Assembly: GCA_902797515.1 (NCBI GenBank)
Contig: CADBSX010000016.1
Span: 1 to 6,377, forward strand
Length of the DNA: 6,377 bases
Source: an uncultured Eubacteriales bacterium
GTDB lineage: Bacteria; Bacillota; Clostridia; Christensenellales; Borkfalkiaceae
Reading direction: 5' to 3'
In this document: positions 5,957-6,377 of the stretch, piece after piece
How positions within the stretch are numbered: the stretch's first letter is position 1
Layout: every line of letters begins with the position of its first letter
Notes under the pieces: model-generated
Databases searched by the model: none
Told to the model about the DNA's origin: nothing
What the model saw: the letters and a program-made list of their open reading frames with translations, nothing else
Program-made: the position numbers and the translations under genes

Positions 5957-6377
5957 TTAAACGCCGCTGTAAGCCGAAAATCCGCCATCTATCGGTATTA
6001 CCGTTCCCGTGACGAAACCAGACGCCTCGTCGTCGCACAGCCATAAAAGACAGCCTATAAGGTCCTTTATCTCGCCGAATTTCTTCATAGGCGTCGCGTT
6101 AAGTATCTTATCCGTCCTCGCCGTAGGCGTTCCGTCCGCGTTGAACAGCAGATCTTTGTTCTGTTTCGTCACGAAAAAGCCCGGGGCTATCGCGTTACAC
6201 CGAATACCGCACGGCGCGAAATGCACCGCAAGCCACTCGGTAAAATTAGATATTCCCGCTTTCGCAGCACTATACGCCGGTATCTTCGTCAGCGGTCTGT
6301 ATGCGTTCATGCTCGATATGTTTATTATATTCCCGCCCGTCTTTACCATGCCTTCGGCAAACACCTGCGTTACTAAA
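5957..6377 (-). CDS. Short-chain dehydrogenase/reductase, D-mannonate oxidoreductase-like (5' end outside window)
   Basis: The C-terminal 139 residues of a classical SDR enzyme are present; the Rossmann nucleotide-binding N-terminus lies beyond the window edge. Counting from the first whole visible codon, the catalytic serine is in NIISS-type INISS (S22), and the YxxxK pair is Y35 and K39 in AYSAAK. These are followed by the substrate-loop segment [10 protein letters not shown] and the C-terminal [19 protein letters not shown]. The [25 protein letters not shown] stretch and the GGFSAYSGV end resemble the SDR-type D-mannonate oxidoreductases (fructuronate reductases, the Bacillus UxuB/YjmF type) used in hexuronate catabolism; that subfamily call is from memory of the family and is moderate. 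The reading frame runs open to the window edge, so the in-frame GTG at 6362-6364 is not the start. The gene ends in TAA followed by a strong terminator. Confidence 0.88.
   Translation of the reverse strand, partial: LVTQVFAEGMVKTGGNIINISSMNAYRPLTKIPAYSAAKAGISNFTEWLAVHFAPCGIRCNAIAPGFFVTKQNKDLLFNADGTPTARTDKILNATPMKKFGEIKDLIGCLLWLCDDEASGFVTGTVIPIDGGFSAYSGV

Noticed and set aside
6362..6364. GTG as the start of the dehydrogenase gene
   Set aside because: The frame stays open upstream to the window edge, and the missing N-terminal Rossmann motif shows that the gene begins outside the window.

Overview
The window is a compact bacterial segment that looks like a Firmicute, most likely a gut-type Clostridia relative. 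The signs are strong AGGAGG-type ribosome binding sites, sigma-A-like promoters, and family members typical of anaerobic Firmicutes. Codon choice favours GCG, TCG, CCG and ACG together with ATA for isoleucine. A Christensenellales-like source is possible but is only a guess. Every clearly supported gene is on the minus strand, so transcription runs from high to low coordinates.

Layout, in transcription order. (1) 6377-5957: the 3' part of a short-chain dehydrogenase/reductase resembling the SDR-type D-mannonate oxidoreductases, closed by a strong intrinsic terminator (5897-5936). (2) 5857-3139: a four-gene operon. It encodes a TetR/AcrR regulator, a cupin plus carboxymuconolactone-decarboxylase-like (CMD) two-domain protein, a flavodoxin and an aldo/keto reductase. 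The first three genes overlap by 8 and 4 nt, and the fourth follows after 38 nt. The promoter has near-consensus -35 and -10 boxes and carries a 15-bp inverted repeat (TTGAC-N5-GTCAA) over the -35 box, suggesting autoregulation by the TetR protein. The enzyme set fits a redox response to reactive carbonyls or quinone-like electrophiles; this is inference. (3) 3122-3034: a hairpin and a strong promoter. (4) 3033-115: a 972-residue fusion of a complete APC-type amino-acid permease, an extra transmembrane pair enclosing about 60 extracytoplasmic residues, and a cytoplasmic HisKA-HATPase-REC hybrid histidine kinase. (5) 75-102: a bidirectional terminator, beyond which the first 57 bases may be the tail of a convergent plus-strand gene.

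The two most notable points are the transporter-kinase fusion, which suggests amino-acid sensing by a permease fold wired directly to phosphosignalling, and the promoter geometry. Both well-defined promoters place the -10 box only 6 nt (TetR) or 13 nt (fusion kinase) before the ATG, with no Shine-Dalgarno sequence. Both mRNAs would therefore be leaderless or nearly so, whereas the downstream operon genes have good ribosome binding sites. No RNA genes, CRISPR arrays, insertion sequences or long repeats were seen. No gap between genes exceeds about 135 bases.
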